Source of the DNA: Promethearchaeia archaeon
Lineage (GTDB): Archaea; Asgardarchaeota; Lokiarchaeia; Sigyniarchaeales; SOKP01
DNA: 5,902 nucleotides
NCBI GenBank assembly: GCA_029856375.1
Contig: JAHQWX010000131.1
Location: 1 to 5,902 of the forward strand
Direction: 5' to 3'
The notes under the pieces were generated by a model, which saw only the letters and a list, made by a program, of their open reading frames with translations, was not told where the DNA came from and ran no database searches. Positions 1 to 5,866 of the stretch are shown here, piece after piece. The translations under genes and the position numbers were made by a program. Every line of letters starts with the position of its first letter. Position 1 is the stretch's first letter.

Positions 1-641
1 AGCTCATTTACCATCTTAATTGAACGCTTTAATTTTTCGAGCGATCCTCCAGGAAAATCAAATCTCCCAAAGGACCCACCGGCAAATATTAAATCTCCGC
101 AAATTAAAATTCTGTTTTCAGATTCGTATAAGCATATTGAACATTCACTATGACCTGGGGTGTGAATGATTTTGTAATTATAATCTGCTATAGGAAAATT
201 TTGCCCGTTGATCAACTCGTTCACTTCTACTGGGACGATTTCTACTTTAAACATTCCCGGACCAATTCCTAAATTCCCCGGGAATATAGAATTAATATCA
301 GCAGTCTTAATAGCTTTTGCCGCAGGACCAAAAGCGTACACTTCGGGGGGCTTCTCTTTTAGCTTTAATAATAGAGGATATAATCCTAATAAATGATCGA
401 CGTGAATATGAGTCAAAACAATCTTTCGAATATTTGTATAAGATAGACCTAATTTATTCATATTTTCAATCATGCTATTTAGGGATAATCCGTTTCCCGC
501 ATCAATTAATGTTAAATCGGTTTTACTTTCGTTAGAAATTATATAATTATTCGAGTCTAAAGTGGGAGTTTCTTGAAAAAAATAAACATTATTAACCACT
601 TTATATCCTTTTTTCGAGTGCATGTTTCCAAAATTAAACAT
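1..641 (-). CDS. MBL-fold metallo-hydrolase (glyoxalase II-like), C-terminus off window
   Basis: This is a metallo-beta-lactamase-fold hydrolase with 213 codons visible; the C-terminus lies beyond base 1. The zinc signature THIHVDH is at residues 77-83 (H78, H80, D82, H83). The third-histidine motif HTPGHS is at 160-165 (H164), and the bridging aspartate is in CGD at 181-183. GGSFGRFDFPGGS at 188-200 resembles the GRxDxPGG segment of glyoxalase II-like and persulfide-dioxygenase-like members. All expected metal ligands are present, so it should be an active, probably cytoplasmic, dinuclear metallohydrolase; no signal peptide is seen. The substrate cannot be told from sequence, and a thioester or other small-molecule ester is the usual case. 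The ATG at 641 is preferred over the in-frame ATG at 623 because AGAGGA lies six bases upstream (648-653). It is divergent from the membrane protein gene and unrelated to the sugar operon. Confidence 0.93.
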   Translation of the reverse strand, partial: MFNFGNMHSKKGYKVVNNVYFFQETPTLDSNNYIISNESKTDLTLIDAGNGLSLNSMIENMNKLGLSYTNIRKIVLTHIHVDHLLGLYPLLLKLKEKPPEVYAFGPAAKAIKTADINSIFPGNLGIGPGMFKVEIVPVEVNELINGQNFPIADYNYKIIHTPGHSECSICLYESENRILICGDLIFAGGSFGRFDFPGGSLEKLKRSIKMVNE

Positions 642-647
642 ATTGAA

Positions 648-653
648 TCCTCT
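648..653 (-). promoter_or_regulatory. Shine-Dalgarno site of the MBL hydrolase gene
   Basis: On the minus strand AGAGGA precedes the ATG at 641 with six intervening bases. It is the clearest ribosome binding site in the window and fixes the longer start. Most other genes here have weak or no such site. Confidence 0.65.
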
Positions 654-673
654 AGAATTAATTGAACTCTATT

Positions 674-685
674 CCATTTATATAT
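674..685 (-). promoter_or_regulatory. Candidate TATA box for the MBL hydrolase gene
   Basis: The minus strand reads ATATATAAATGG, close to an archaeal TATA box. At the usual spacing of about 25 bases, transcription would start near 650-655, giving a very short leader beginning around the Shine-Dalgarno site. The assignment rests on motif and position only. Confidence 0.4.
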
Positions 686-777
686 TGCATTAATCTGAAT
701 GTTTTTTTAAGATTTCTATTTCAAAAATTAAGGAAATTACTTTAAAAATCGTAAGATCTGTGGTTTTGAGCAATACC

Positions 778-787
778 TATAAATATA
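778..787 (+). promoter_or_regulatory. Candidate TATA box for the PH-like membrane protein gene
   Basis: TATAAATATA lies about 75-84 bases upstream of the ATG at 862. It would give a start near 805-812 and a leader of about 50 bases. An alternative is TTTTTAAATA at 823-832, which would give an almost leaderless transcript. The spacer 642-861 is AT-rich and otherwise shows no gene, repeat or strong hairpin. Confidence 0.3.
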
Positions 788-861
788 AATAATAGCGATC
801 CTATCTAGTTTATAATCAAATCCTTTTTAAATAATGAATTAAACAAAAAGTGGTAATAAGA

Positions 862-1566
862 ATGTCTCAACAAAAAGCAGTCCATGAGATTTTGCTAAGG
901 AGTTATCCAAAAATTATTTTTCTGTGGCCTACTTTACTTTGCTCATTCTCCATATGGATAATCGGTATGATTATGAGTATGGTGAGTCCTACCGGAGAGC
1001 TCGATCCCACCGTTTCCGTAATCTTAGCGTGGATCTGGGTTATAATCTTTGCATCGAATCTATTTGTGATGGCGTTTGACTTTCAAAGCACGAAATTTTT
1101 TGTTCTTATATTAGCTATTGTAGCCGTAGCGTTGATTCTCGTTATTGTATACTTGATGGGGGGATTCGAAGGTCTGGGTGGAGCACAGCTGCCTTCTTTC
1201 AATATATCAATGAGCGTGGAATTTTATTTTGCGACCACAATCCTAATATTCGTTATCCTCGGGATTATATGGTTATCTCGAAGAGTTGACTACTATAGAA
1301 TCGAAAGAAATGAAATTTATCATAGAAATGGGTTTTTGGGAAAAGCTGAGAGAATTCCTACTTCGAGTCTCACATTTGAGAAAGAAATTCCCGATGTTTT
1401 CGAATACATCCTTTTAAGAGCGGGATCCATCACGATTCATCCATCGAGAGGGAAAACGATTAACTTAACTACTGTTCCAAACATTAAAAAAATCGAAAAG
1501 AATTTAGACCAGCTCTTATCGAGAATTACCGTAGAAGTGGACGATACCGATAAAACCCCAGTATAA
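862..1566 (+). CDS. Four-helix membrane protein with C-terminal PH-like domain
   Basis: I do not recognise a named family for the full protein (234 aa). Four hydrophobic helices are visible at roughly residues 18-40, 51-72, 79-99 and 120-138. A gly-rich loop (100-108) lies between helices 3 and 4, and RR at 140-141 after the last helix puts the C-terminus in the cytoplasm by the positive-inside rule. Residues 143-220 resemble the bacterial PH-like (bPH2/DUF304, YdbS-type) domain: a YRIERNEIYHRNGFLG strand-turn, IPTSSL, ILLRAGSITIHPSRGKTINL, then VPNIKKIEKNLDQLL as the terminal helix. Its role is probably in the membrane, perhaps as a scaffold or lipid-associated protein, but no function can be assigned. 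A GTG at 850 is an in-frame alternative giving 238 aa; ATG 862 is preferred, with a weak GGTAA (852-856) upstream. GC content looks higher than in the sugar operon. It is convergent with the epimerase. Confidence 0.75.
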   Translation: MSQQKAVHEILLRSYPKIIFLWPTLLCSFSIWIIGMIMSMVSPTGELDPTVSVILAWIWVIIFASNLFVMAFDFQSTKFFVLILAIVAVALILVIVYLMGGFEGLGGAQLPSFNISMSVEFYFATTILIFVILGIIWLSRRVDYYRIERNEIYHRNGFLGKAERIPTSSLTFEKEIPDVFEYILLRAGSITIHPSRGKTINLTTVPNIKKIEKNLDQLLSRITVEVDDTDKTPV

Positions 1567-1580
1567 AAGAATTATTATAA

Positions 1581-1602
1581 TTTTTTACAACTATTTTTTT
1601 TT
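1581..1602 (+). terminator. T-tract terminator after the PH-like membrane protein gene
   Basis: Two T runs follow the stop codon: six T at 1581-1586 and nine T at 1594-1602. Archaeal RNA polymerase terminates at T-rich tracts without needing a hairpin. They lie in the 39-base gap between two convergent genes. Confidence 0.5.
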
Positions 1603-1605
1603 ACA

Positions 1606-2562
1606 TTATTTAAAATTAGTTTGCCATTGAAATTGACTTTTTAGTCCTTCATTTATTTCAATTTTTGGGGAAAAATCCAAAATATTCTTAGCTTTACTAA
1701 TATTAGAATATGTTACATCTACATCTCCGAGTTGCTTTTCAATATATCGCACTTTTTTTGTTTTATTTGCGATTTTGTAAATTTGATTTATCAATTCATT
1801 TACAGTTATTGGATTCGAACATCCAAGATTGAATATTTGCCCCTCAATATTTGCTATCTCACCAACAGCAATTGTTCCTTCGACTATGTCAGATACATAT
1901 GTGAAATCTCTGACTTGTTCTCCATCTCCAAAAATAGTAATTTCTTTATTGCTTAATATTAAGTTAATAAATTTTCGAATTGCCATGTCAGGTCGTTGAC
2001 GGGGCCCATATACTGTAAAATATCTTAAAGAAGTAATCGGTAAACCATATACTCTGTAGTAAAAATCTGCATATTGCTCACAACATAGTTTAGAAACAGC
2101 ATATGGTGAGATTGGATTTTTTGGATGATCCTCGTCAATTGGTGTATATCTTGGATTTCCATACACTGAAGATGAGGAAGCGTTAATGATTTTTTTAATA
2201 TTTTTATATAAACAGTACTCGAATACATTAACCGAAGTTTTGATGTTATTATCTATCACTTCAATGGGATGTTTGATTGAATACCTAACTCCAGCTTGGG
2301 CCGCTAGATGAAAGATTATATCAATTTCATAATCAATATCTTTTAATGTGGATAGATCGTTAAGATTCTTCTTTATTAGGATGTAGTCTTTTTTTATTTG
2401 GTATTCATCAACTAAATTTGTTAGATTTTTTTCCTTTCCTCTATAATAATCGTTAAAATTATCAATTAAAATTAAAAAGTTACCATTTTCAATTAATTTA
2501 TCTGCTAAATGAGAACCAATAAAGCCAGATGCCCCAGTAATTATGATATTTTTATTTTTAAT
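1606..2562 (-). CDS. NAD-dependent nucleotide-sugar epimerase (UDP-glucuronate/glucose 4-epimerase-like)
   Basis: This is an extended short-chain dehydrogenase/reductase that epimerises or dehydrates a nucleotide sugar with bound NAD, feeding glycan synthesis. Read from the ATT at 2562 it has 318 residues, normal for the family. The NAD motif TGASGFIG is at 9-16, DNFNDYYRG at 34-42, HLAAQAGVRYS at 85-95, the serine stretch SSSSVYG at 129-135, the catalytic YAVSK at 154-158 and RYFTVYGPRQRPDM further on, followed by GDGEQVRDFTYVSDIV. The DNFNDYY and HLAAQAGVRYS motifs recall UDP-glucuronate 4-epimerases, but substrate assignment is uncertain. The anomaly is the start: back to the upstream TAA the frame has no ATG, GTG or TTG. 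ACG 2565 or ATT 2562 are the best-placed starts, the latter giving a typical (M)KNKNIIITGASG N-terminus. The first canonical in-frame start, GTG 2259, would delete the whole NAD-binding half. It sits 243 bases after the transketolase genes, on the same strand. Confidence 0.88.
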   Translation of the reverse strand: MKNKNIIITGASGFIGSHLADKLIENGNFLILIDNFNDYYRGKEKNLTNLVDEYQIKKDYILIKKNLNDLSTLKDIDYEIDIIFHLAAQAGVRYSIKHPIEVIDNNIKTSVNVFEYCLYKNIKKIINASSSSVYGNPRYTPIDEDHPKNPISPYAVSKLCCEQYADFYYRVYGLPITSLRYFTVYGPRQRPDMAIRKFINLILSNKEITIFGDGEQVRDFTYVSDIVEGTIAVGEIANIEGQIFNLGCSNPITVNELINQIYKIANKTKKVRYIEKQLGDVDVTYSNISKAKNILDFSPKIEINEGLKSQFQWQTNFK

Positions 2563-2574
2563 CGTAGTTGAATA

Positions 2575-2580
2575 CCTTTT
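2575..2580 (-). promoter_or_regulatory. Possible ribosome binding site before the near-cognate start of the epimerase
   Basis: The minus strand reads AAAAGG. It lies nine bases before the ACG at 2565 and twelve before the ATT at 2562. The spacing fits ACG better, while family-typical N-terminal length fits either. Evidence is weak because the region is A-rich. Confidence 0.25.
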
Positions 2581-2642
2581 TTCGAGATTTATATTAAGTT
2601 AATATTGAAATTATGTTTAAAATTTTATTAACAATCCCTTGA

Positions 2643-2652
2643 AATTTATAAA
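2643..2652 (-). promoter_or_regulatory. Candidate TATA box for the epimerase gene
   Basis: The minus strand reads TTTATAAATT in the 243-base spacer between the transketolase C gene and the epimerase. It predicts transcription from about 2620 and a leader of roughly 60 bases. The same A/T runs give a six-T minus-strand tract (2650-2655) that could also terminate the upstream operon. The spacer is so AT-rich that chance matches are likely. Confidence 0.25.
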
Positions 2653-2805
2653 AAATTTAAAACTAATTTAAATTCTATAGAAAATGATGAAAATCGCGGT
2701 AATAACTACAAATAGACCCCCAAAGATTTTTCCTATTTCACCAATAATTAAAATATCTACAAATTTCCTGGCATTGAAAAGAATATTATAAAGTAAAGTA
2801 TTAAT

Positions 2806-3738
2806 TTAAATCTTCTTAAATAACTCATTAACCCGCATCATTATTGCCTCTTTATTTAATCCGTAAGCATTTAACAACGCGCTTCTTGTTCCTGATTGAC
2901 CGAAAGTATTTTCTATTCCCACAAACTTCATGGGAATGGGATTATATTCAGAAAGAATTTTAGATATAATGCTTCCAATCCCACAATAATTATTATGTTC
3001 CTCGATTAAAATTACTCCTTTGCAACCTTGAACTTGATTAATTAAATCATTAATATCAATTGGCTTAATTGTCGAGAGATTTATAACCTTAACACTAATC
3101 TTTTGTTGTTTCTCGATAGCTAGGGCAGTTTCATATCCTAGACTCGCACCAAATCCACTACCTATTAGACAGAGATCGAGCCCATCCTTTAAAACATCTA
3201 TTTTCCCAAGGTTAAACCTATAATTTTTTTTATGGATTTCAGGGAACGAGTCTCTAGGTAATCTAACATAAAACAAACCTTCAGTATTAATAGATTTTTC
3301 CATCATTTGTTTTAATTCGTTATTGTCCAATGGGATCAAGATAGTTATGTTCGGAAGAGAAGACATTAAGCTTAAATCTTCTAATGCATGATGCGTACTA
3401 CCATCTTCTCCGACAAATCCACTATGTGTTGGAATAATTTTTAAATTTAAATTGTCGTGAGCTGCAATTCGAATGAATTCCCAAGCTCTCCCAGTGGTAA
3501 ATATTGCAAATCCGCTCACAATTGGGATTTTGCCAGATATTGCAAATCCAATAGCTGAACCAACCGTATTTTGTTCTGCCACTCCCATATTGAAGAATCT
3601 CTCGGGAAATTTTTGGGCAAATTTGTCAGTTCTCGTAGACGAAGATAAATCGCTATCTAAAACAACTATATTTTCTTTTTTTTCACCAAGTTCAACTAGA
3701 AGATTTCCAAAACTATCTCTTAAAGGAATATTTGCCAA
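2806..3738 (-). CDS. tkt: Transketolase, C-terminal subunit
   Basis: This is the second half of a split archaeal transketolase, carrying the pyrimidine-binding domain and the C-terminal domain (310 aa, usual length). With the N subunit and thiamine diphosphate it transfers two-carbon ketol units between sugar phosphates. FNMGVAEQN at 49-57 contains E55, the glutamate that activates the cofactor aminopyrimidine. GEDGSTHHALEDL at 110-122 is the substrate-site loop of the family. The C-terminal domain follows from about residue 185 (DGLDLCLIGSG) and ends with an IENTFGQSGTRSALL segment. The start is a TTG at 3738 placed directly after the TAA of the N-subunit gene, so translation is probably coupled. 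No ATG occurs before the AEQN region, and MANIPLRDSFG matches typical N-termini of this subunit. The protein should be soluble and assembled with its neighbour's product. Confidence 0.95.
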   Translation of the reverse strand: MANIPLRDSFGNLLVELGEKKENIVVLDSDLSSSTRTDKFAQKFPERFFNMGVAEQNTVGSAIGFAISGKIPIVSGFAIFTTGRAWEFIRIAAHDNLNLKIIPTHSGFVGEDGSTHHALEDLSLMSSLPNITILIPLDNNELKQMMEKSINTEGLFYVRLPRDSFPEIHKKNYRFNLGKIDVLKDGLDLCLIGSGFGASLGYETALAIEKQQKISVKVINLSTIKPIDINDLINQVQGCKGVILIEEHNNYCGIGSIISKILSEYNPIPMKFVGIENTFGQSGTRSALLNAYGLNKEAIMMRVNELFKKI

Positions 3739-4599
3739 TTAAATTTTCTCTTTTTGTATTTTTTGTTGGATTTTATTAAGTTCTTTTATTGCAAGTTGAT
3801 ATTGCTCTTTATTTGGTGCTTTTCCGTGATATCTTCGAGTGTGCTCCATAAACGAAACATCTGCTCCTTTAACTAAGTAGGAGATAATTACGGTGGGTTT
3901 ACCAATGATTTCTTTTCCCTTATTAATTCCATTAATTAACTCTTTTATGTTAGATCCATCAATTTCGAGAACATTCCAGCCAAATGATCTCCATTTCTCA
4001 GCTAAGGGTTCTAAAGCCATAATTTCTTCCGTTGCCCCATCTATTTGAATACCATTTCTATCGACTAGTGCAATTAAATTATTTAACCTATAATGGCTAG
4101 CAGACATTGCAGCTTCCCAGATTGCTCCCTCATCAAGTTCTCCATCACCCAGTAAAACATATATAAATTTATTCTCGTTTTTATCAAGTTTTGCAGCTAA
4201 TGCACATCCTACGCCAATAGAAAGCCCCATTCCAAGAGAACCAGTAGATATTTCGATGCCTAAATTTTTATTTTTCACTGGGTGCCCTTGAATAATAGAT
4301 CCAAATTCTCTTAATGTAAAAATCTCTTTTCGTTCTATGTATCCCATTTTTGACAATACTGCATATAGTGCAGGAGCAGCGTGTCCTTTACTTAATATAA
4401 AAATGTCTCTGTCTTCCCAATCTGGCTTTTTGGGGTCTATTTTCATTATTTTTTTGTAAAGAATATAGATCAAACTAGCACACGATAAAGATCCTCCAGG
4501 ATGACCGGATTGGGCATCAAAAATCATCTGAAGAATGTCTTTTTTTATATCTATGATCTCTATTTCAAGCTGCTTCGTTTCAGAGTCCGATAGTATCAT
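3739..4599 (-). CDS. tkt: Transketolase, N-terminal subunit
   Basis: This is the thiamine-diphosphate-binding half of the split archaeal transketolase (286 aa, usual length). SGHPGGSLS at 31-39 gives H33, SKGHAAPALY at 70-79 gives H73, and QGHP at 104-107 gives H106, all histidines of the active-site region. The magnesium/diphosphate motif runs from GDGELDEG at 151-158 to N182 in VDRNGIQIDG. HTRRYHGKAP near the C-terminus is the conserved substrate-side loop of the subunit. All key residues are intact, so the holoenzyme should be active in the non-oxidative pentose phosphate reactions. ATG 4599 starts 28 bases after the kinase-like gene ends, with no strong Shine-Dalgarno site. The stop abuts the start of the C-subunit gene, as expected for obligate partners in one operon. 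Confidence 0.95.
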   Translation of the reverse strand: MILSDSETKQLEIEIIDIKKDILQMIFDAQSGHPGGSLSCASLIYILYKKIMKIDPKKPDWEDRDIFILSKGHAAPALYAVLSKMGYIERKEIFTLREFGSIIQGHPVKNKNLGIEISTGSLGMGLSIGVGCALAAKLDKNENKFIYVLLGDGELDEGAIWEAAMSASHYRLNNLIALVDRNGIQIDGATEEIMALEPLAEKWRSFGWNVLEIDGSNIKELINGINKGKEIIGKPTVIISYLVKGADVSFMEHTRRYHGKAPNKEQYQLAIKELNKIQQKIQKEKI

Positions 4600-4627
4600 T
4601 TTTTACTTTTCTACGGATTATTTAATA

Positions 4628-5614
4628 TTAATTAGCGGAGATAAAATCTTTAAGTTCTTTTACACCAAAAAATTTCACGGGAGGCAGTTTTGCAGTAAGA
4701 GCAGCCGCGTATAACGCAGCCTGTGCTACTTCCTTAACTTGAAAACCTGAAGCATAACCTAAGCCTAAAACAGCCATCATAACGCTACTAACTGCTACAT
4801 AACTTCTAACAGGTTGTTTTAGAATAGGTTCTATTTTTTCTATTTTTTCAATACCTTTAGAAAATAGGTAGGATTCGGATTCTAAATAATTTAACAAAAC
4901 ATTTTTACATTTTGATGTGTTTAATATTTTTTTGCCAACGATAATAATACTAGTTTCATTGTAGCAATTAATAGATAAAATATTTAAAGCTTTTTGTAGA
5001 TTAATTTTAATTAAATCAATACCCTCGTAAAGATAATAATTATTTAAATTTGGACGAGCAATAATTGGTATATTTTTGTATTTCTGTTTTAATTTAATAA
5101 GTAATTTTTGAATAAATTTATCTTCAAATAGCCCTCCCATTCCGTAATCTAGTATGATTATTGCTCCCAAATCGGATGAGCGTTGCTCAATCATTTCAAA
5201 AAACTTCTGTCTTGTTGGTTGAGAAATGTCGCTCGTATAATCAGTTTCCAATCTGAGTACATGTTGATTCATCGCTTTAATTCGAGTTATTTGGGGAGTT
5301 TTAAGATTTACATCAGTATATATTCCAGAAGATTCAATTTTCAATTCCTTTATTTTCCTTAAGAACAGCTCTCCTTCGTAATCTCCTCCCACAATCGTTA
5401 ATATTTCTGGAATGCCACCCAATGACTTAATATATTGCGATGCTAAACCAATTCCTCCAAGATAATCAAATCGATTTTCAATCTTTATATTGGGAACTGG
5501 GGCATCAGGAGAAATTTTGTCTGCAAATCCAGAAATATATTTATCTATTAGGGCCTCCCCAATAACTAATATTTTCTTTTTCTCAAACTCTTTAATCTTA
5601 TCTGATAAGCTCAT
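4628..5614 (-). CDS. HldE/RfaE-like PfkB-family protein, probable pseudokinase
   Basis: The protein (328 aa) follows the kinase domain of bifunctional heptose-7-phosphate kinase/adenylyltransferase HldE (RfaE) along its length. ILVIGEALIDKYISG is at 15-29 and KISPDAPVP at 33-41, the latter a hallmark of that branch. Also present are LGGIGLAS at 52-59, LRLETDY at 120-126 and LDYGMGGL at 155-162. The C-terminal adenylyltransferase domain is absent. Catalytic features are lost. The GAGDT motif aligns with AVSSV at 274-278, so the catalytic base Asp becomes Ser277. GGxxN becomes GGIGL, DPKG becomes RPNL (187-190), TPN becomes KIN (203-205), and the TxGxxG nucleotide strand is not recognisable near 222-232. 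I infer a non-catalytic or strongly altered sugar-phosphate-binding protein, perhaps a regulator or partner of its operon neighbours. The frame is intact from ATG 5614, arguing for a retained function. It lies 21 bases after the transaldolase and 28 before transketolase. Confidence 0.85.
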   Translation of the reverse strand: MSLSDKIKEFEKKKILVIGEALIDKYISGFADKISPDAPVPNIKIENRFDYLGGIGLASQYIKSLGGIPEILTIVGGDYEGELFLRKIKELKIESSGIYTDVNLKTPQITRIKAMNQHVLRLETDYTSDISQPTRQKFFEMIEQRSSDLGAIIILDYGMGGLFEDKFIQKLLIKLKQKYKNIPIIARPNLNNYYLYEGIDLIKINLQKALNILSINCYNETSIIIVGKKILNTSKCKNVLLNYLESESYLFSKGIEKIEKIEPILKQPVRSYVAVSSVMMAVLGLGYASGFQVKEVAQAALYAAALTAKLPPVKFFGVKELKDFISAN

Positions 5615-5635
5615 TACTTACTTTATTATTTCTAC

Positions 5636-5854
5636 TTATTTTTTCAATTGATTTTGTAATTTTTCCCAATCTTTGAGAAAGGATTCTAAGCCTTTTTCGG
5701 TGTTTGGGTGCTTGAACATTTTATCTAAGACCGCAAAGGGGATTGTTGCTACATGAGCTCCCATTTTAGCCGCTTCTATAACATGGCGCGCGTTTCTTAT
5801 AGACGCTACGAGTAATTTTGACTTAAAATCGTACGCATTTAATATTTCCATCAT
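5636..5854 (-). CDS. Transaldolase / fructose-6-phosphate aldolase-like, C-terminal piece after an in-frame stop
   Basis: These 72 residues are the last part of a short (FSA/TalC-type) transaldolase, a TIM-barrel enzyme using a Schiff-base lysine; the lysine would lie beyond base 5902. LLVASIRNARHVIEAA (14-29) holds the phosphate-binding Ser18. GAHVATIPFAVLDKMFKHPNTEKG and FLKDWEKL are family-typical C-terminal segments. The homology continues in the same frame upstream of ATG 5854, across a TAA at 5867-5869, so this open frame is a fragment of a longer gene and not a complete protein. Reinitiation at the ATG ATG pair (5854, 5851), twelve bases after the stop, is possible, but the product would hold only the last barrel strands. 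It is the first gene of the apparent operon within the window, 21 bases ahead of the kinase-like gene. Confidence 0.8.
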   Translation of the reverse strand: MMEILNAYDFKSKLLVASIRNARHVIEAAKMGAHVATIPFAVLDKMFKHPNTEKGLESFLKDWEKLQNQLKK

Positions 5855-5866
5855 TTCCCAGAGAGC

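Noticed and set aside
208..535. Plus-strand open frames of 62 and 72 codons (208-396 and 317-535)
   Set aside because: They are antisense to the MBL hydrolase, whose zinc motifs fix the true frame on the minus strand. Neither shows a recognisable domain.
642..861. tRNA, riboswitch or repeat array in the divergent spacer
   Set aside because: No cloverleaf, conserved riboswitch core or repeated unit was visible; only TATA-like AT-rich elements were found.
1732..2228. Plus-strand frame 1732-1956 and minus-strand frame 2025-2228
   Set aside because: Both overlap the epimerase coding frame, which has conserved motifs throughout. These are out-of-frame shadows.
1606..2259. Annotating the epimerase from the GTG at 2259
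   Set aside because: This would remove TGASGFIG and HLAAQAGVRYS, which are continuous in the same frame upstream. A 217-residue enzyme would have no NAD-binding site.
2684..2791. 35-codon plus-strand frame starting with ATG ATG in the spacer
   Set aside because: It has no clear ribosome binding site, no recognisable family and no supporting context. It overlaps the membrane-helix-like frame on the other strand, and at most one of them could be real.
3473..3742. Plus-strand open frame of 89 codons
   Set aside because: It lies antisense within the transketolase C-subunit gene, which is well supported.
4628..5614. Calling the PfkB-family gene an active heptose kinase or full HldE
   Set aside because: The GAGD catalytic motif is absent and the protein ends without the adenylyltransferase domain, so a functional kinase name would mislead.
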